A stretch of 7,648 nt of DNA from Pseudomonadota bacterium (GTDB lineage: Bacteria; Pseudomonadota; Gammaproteobacteria; Xanthomonadales; Xanthomonadaceae): contig JAHWKC010000101.1 in the NCBI GenBank assembly GCA_019348095.1, positions 1-7,648 on the forward strand. Direction: 5' to 3'. The notes below the pieces were generated by a model. The model searched no databases. It saw only the letters and a list, made by a program, of their open reading frames with translations, and was not told the origin of the DNA. A program made the position numbers and the translations under genes. Positions 5,486 to 7,648 of the stretch are shown here, in pieces. Position 1 is the first letter of the stretch, and each line of letters opens with the position of its first letter.

Positions 5486-7159
5486 ATGCCCTACGACACC
5501 ACGTCCATCCGCAATGTGGCCCTGGCAGGCCACCCCGCCGCCGGCAAAACCACGCTCTTCGAAGCCCTGCTGCACGCCGGCGGCACCGTCCAGACGGCAG
5601 GCACGATCGAACGCGGCAGCACCGTGTCCGACTTCGATCCGATCGAAAAAGAGCGCGGCCATTCGCTCGATGCTGCGATCGCAGGCATCGATCACGGCGG
5701 CACCCACATCAACCTGATCGACACCCCGGGTTATCCCGACTTCCGCGGCCCCGCGCTGTCGGCCTTGGCGGCGGTGGAAACGGTGATGGTCGTGATCGCC
5801 ACCGACAGCGGCATCGAATACGGCGCGCGGCGCATGATGGCCCACGCGAAAGCCCGAAAACTCTGCCGGGTGGTGGTGATCAACAAGATCGACCACGACG
5901 GCACTTCGGGAAACACCCCCGCGCGCGTGCTCCATGAACTGCGCGAGAGCTTCGGCAAAGAATGCCTGCCACTGAACCTGCCGGCCGACGGCGGCACCCG
6001 CGTCGTCGACTGCTTTGGCCGGGCCGACGGCAACACGCTTGATGGAACCAGCGACCTCGGCCCGGTCGCCGACTGGCACCAGAAGATCATCGACCAGGTC
6101 GTGGAGATCAACGAGACGGTGATGGAGCACTACCTCGACCTCGGCGAGGGCGGGCTGTCGGGCAAGGAGCTGCACGATGCGTTCGAGCAATGCCTGCGCG
6201 AGGGCCACCTGGTGCCGGTGCTGTTCTGCTCGGCGCGCAGCGGCGTGGGCGTCGGCGAACTGCTCGACGTCGCCGAGCGGCTGTTCCCGCATCCCGGCGA
6301 AGCCAACCCGCCGCCGTTCCTGAAAGGCGATGGCGCCGGTGCGCAGCCGATCACCGCCACGCCCGACCCGGACGCGCACGTGATCGCCGACGTATTCAAG
6401 ATCGCCAACGACCCGTTCGTCGGCAAGCTGGGCGTGTTCCGCGTGTACCAGGGCACGGTGCGCAAGGACACGCAGCTGTTCGTGGACGATGGCCGCAAGC
6501 CGTTCAAGGTCGGCCACCTGTTCAAGCTTCGCGGCAAGGAGCACATCGAGATCGAACAGGCGATCCCCGGCGACATCGCCGCGGTGGCCAAGGTCGAGGA
6601 CCTGCATTTCGATGCGGTGCTGCATGACAGCCATGACGAGGACCACATCCACCTCGCCGCGCTCGACTTCCCCCGGCCGATGTTCGGCCTGGCGGTCGAA
6701 GCGGCGAGTAAGGGCCAGGAGCAGAAGCTCGCCACCGCGCTGCACAAGCTCGCCGAGGAGGACCCGTGTTTCATCGTCGAGCACGAGGTGGAGACCAACG
6801 AGACCGTGGTCCGCGGCCTGTCCGACCTGCACCTGCGCATCAACCTGGACCGGCTCAGGGACAGGTACGGCCTGGAGGTGAGCTCGCGTCCGCCACGCAT
6901 CGCCTATCGCGAGACCGTCAGCGGCCACGCCGAAGGGCACCACCGCCACAAGAAGCAGACCGGCGGCGCCGGACAGTTCGGCGAGGTGTTCCTGCGTATC
7001 GAGCCGCTGCCGCGCGGCGAGGGTTTCGCGTTCGTCGACGAGGTCAAGGGCGGCACGATCCCCGGCCAGTTCCTGCCGGCGGTCGAGAAGGGCGTGCGCC
7101 AGGCGATGCAGGCCGGCGCGCTGGCCGGCTACGGAATCGCCGAAGTGACGGCCATGTGA
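5486..7159 (+). CDS. EF-G-like translational GTPase, C-terminally truncated
   Basis: This is a paralogue of elongation factor G, close to the EF-G2/FusA-like proteins of xanthomonads. Canonical EF-G translocates tRNA and mRNA on the ribosome, while these paralogues have less certain roles. GHPAAGKT (15-22) is the P-loop, ERGHS (56-60) the switch I end, DTPGYPDF (79-86) the G3 motif, NKID (133-136) the G4 and CSA (248-250) the G5. Domain II spans about 297-385 (VFKIANDPFVGKLGVFRVYQ). Domain III follows (LATALHKLAEEDPCF, LSDLHLRI), and domain IV begins at RETVSGHAEGHHRHKKQTGG and reaches VEKGVRQAMQAGALAGY (533-549). The family continues with the rest of domain IV and domain V, to roughly 680-700 residues; here GIAEVTAM and a stop follow at once. 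Codon 549 (7130-7132) is the last that fits. The ATG has AGGGAG 10 bp upstream. Confidence 0.9.
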   Translation: MPYDTTSIRNVALAGHPAAGKTTLFEALLHAGGTVQTAGTIERGSTVSDFDPIEKERGHSLDAAIAGIDHGGTHINLIDTPGYPDFRGPALSALAAVETVMVVIATDSGIEYGARRMMAHAKARKLCRVVVINKIDHDGTSGNTPARVLHELRESFGKECLPLNLPADGGTRVVDCFGRADGNTLDGTSDLGPVADWHQKIIDQVVEINETVMEHYLDLGEGGLSGKELHDAFEQCLREGHLVPVLFCSARSGVGVGELLDVAERLFPHPGEANPPPFLKGDGAGAQPITATPDPDAHVIADVFKIANDPFVGKLGVFRVYQGTVRKDTQLFVDDGRKPFKVGHLFKLRGKEHIEIEQAIPGDIAAVAKVEDLHFDAVLHDSHDEDHIHLAALDFPRPMFGLAVEAASKGQEQKLATALHKLAEEDPCFIVEHEVETNETVVRGLSDLHLRINLDRLRDRYGLEVSSRPPRIAYRETVSGHAEGHHRHKKQTGGAGQFGEVFLRIEPLPRGEGFAFVDEVKGGTIPGQFLPAVEKGVRQAMQAGALAGYGIAEVTAM

Positions 7160-7162
7160 AGC

Positions 7163-7183
7163 AATTGCGAGTCGTTCGCATTG
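7163..7183. promoter_or_regulatory. Fur-box-like dyad upstream of hemA
   Basis: TGCGA (7166-7170) and TCGCA (7176-7180) are perfect inverted arms around GTCGT, within ATTGCGAGTCGTTCGCATT. This closely resembles Fur sites of proteobacteria, in which TGCGA or TGAGA half-sites flank a short AT-containing centre. It sits 60-77 bp before the hemA start, where iron-dependent control of haem synthesis would be expected. Binding by Fur or another iron regulator is inference. Confidence 0.5.
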
Positions 7184-7239
7184 GAAATCGAAGGCAGCCG
7201 AAGCTAATGGGGCGGCGAGCAAGGCTCCCGGGAAGCTAA

Positions 7240-7377
7240 GTGAACTACGACGAGATCTTCAAGGCGGCGATCGAGCGGCTGCACGACGAGGGGCGCTACC
7301 GCGTCTTCATCGACATCGTGCGCAACAAGGGCTCGTTTCCCAACGCCCATTGCTTCGGCGGCAACGGCCCCAAGCCG
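7240..7377 (+). CDS. hemA: 5-aminolevulinate synthase, N-terminal fragment
   Basis: 5-Aminolevulinate synthase condenses glycine and succinyl-CoA using PLP, the first step of haem synthesis by the C4 (Shemin) route found in alphaproteobacteria. Only the first 46 residues are present: NYDEIFKAAIERLHDEGRYR (2-21), then VFIDIVRNKGSF and PNAHCFGGNGPKP. This matches the N-terminus typical of sphingomonad enzymes, which continue with a segment like ITVWCSNDYL. Here the family sequence ends after GPKP near 7377 and an unrelated reading follows in frame. The GTG start follows GGGA (7230-7233). Gammaproteobacteria such as xanthomonads make aminolevulinate from glutamyl-tRNA instead, so this gene does not belong with the block to its left. 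Confidence 0.75.
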
Positions 7378-7648
7378 CCCAAGCCGCCGAAGGGCAAGCG
7401 CACGGAGGCTCCTCGGAGCAGCGCGCTCGCGCTCGAGCCGCGGCCGGACATCCGCGGGCGCAGCATCCGCGTCGGCCTCACCCCCAGCGCGCCGCTGCGC
7501 GACGTCCGCGTCACGGTTCGCCGCGGCGGCCGCACCGTCGCCGCCGGTCGCGTGAAGCGTCTCGACGACCGGTCGATCCTGCGGCTGCGCGCCCGCCGGC
7601 CGCTCGCCCGCGGCAGCTACCGAGTGCAGGCCCACGGCCGCGACCCCG
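7378..7648 (+). CDS. Arg/Pro-rich protein fragment, actinobacterial-like (both ends missing)
   Basis: This is an open frame of about 90 residues running off the window, in frame with the hemA fragment. It begins with the low-complexity linker PKPPKGKRTEAPRSS. Next is a beta-sandwich-like stretch (SIRVGLTPSAPLRDVRVTVR, then RGGRTVAAGRVKRL) and GSYRVQAHGRDP at the edge. Alternating Val/Arg strands with Gly-rich turns resemble the C-terminal repeats of secreted or surface proteins in Solirubrobacterales and related actinobacteria. No catalytic motif is visible and I cannot name a family. Most codons end in G or C. A real start is not visible, because the left part is replaced by the hemA sequence. 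Confidence 0.5.

Noticed and set aside
5012..7222. A 736-codon open frame on the minus strand opposite the EF-G-like gene
   Set aside because: It is the antisense shadow of the GTPase, extends through osmC's 5' part in another frame, and has a Val/Asp/His/Arg-rich product without motifs.
1..7648. CRISPR array, tRNA, rRNA, insertion sequence or phage genes
   Set aside because: No regularly spaced repeats, tRNA-like cloverleaf, rRNA sequence, transposase or phage protein was seen; the only repeats are the REP pair and the 14-bp units.

Overview
The window is very GC-rich and reads as a mosaic. The central block, about positions 860-7132, looks like one stretch of a Xanthomonadaceae (Lysobacter/Luteimonas-like) chromosome. 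The marker genes are a LysAC-type aspartokinase/diaminopimelate decarboxylase fusion, a GTAG-type REP pair, a glycine-zipper envelope protein of the xanthomonad kind and a xanthomonad EF-G-like GTPase. Both ends are joined to sequence of other apparent origin, and the genes at the joins are cut in mid-domain. These taxonomic readings come from remembered family features, not from a database search.

Layout. (1) 1-~736: the 3' part of an actinobacterial-style epoxide hydrolase (+), with the 3' part of a zinc-type alcohol dehydrogenase (-) facing it; their stops are 18 bp apart. (2) ~737-859: a short orphan piece that looks coding on + but matches neither neighbour. (3) 860-2557: lysAC (-), complete for the kinase but cut early in its decarboxylase domain. 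(4) 2558-2892: intergenic region between divergent lysAC and a phzF-family gene (2893-3771, +). (5) 3768-3882: an inverted pair of GTAG REP elements enclosing three 14-bp tandem units, between convergent genes. (6) 3914-4642: secreted glycine-zipper protein (-). (7) 4788-5219: osmC peroxiredoxin (-). (8) 5220-5485: divergent intergenic region with several dyads. (9) 5486-~7132: EF-G-like GTPase (+), losing its C-terminal region. (10) ~7133-~7377: a sphingomonad-like hemA (5-aminolevulinate synthase) 5' end with a Fur-box-like dyad upstream. (11) ~7378-7648: a third change of source, in frame, into an Arg-rich, Ala/Pro-rich protein of actinobacterial (Solirubrobacterales-like) flavour.

The central genes do not form one pathway. 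LysAC catalyses the first and last steps of lysine synthesis, OsmC detoxifies organic hydroperoxides, the EF-G paralogue is a translational-type GTPase, and the PhzF and glycine-zipper proteins have no assigned specific role. The most striking apparent novelty is an open frame joining aspartokinase, the start of a decarboxylase and an alcohol dehydrogenase tail. It is better explained as an assembly or amplification chimera than as a new enzyme. The sounder biological observations are the REP pair, one copy of which supplies the phzF stop codon, the Tyr-for-His change in the EF-G-like G3 motif, the dyad upstream of the glycine-zipper gene and the Fur-like box before hemA.
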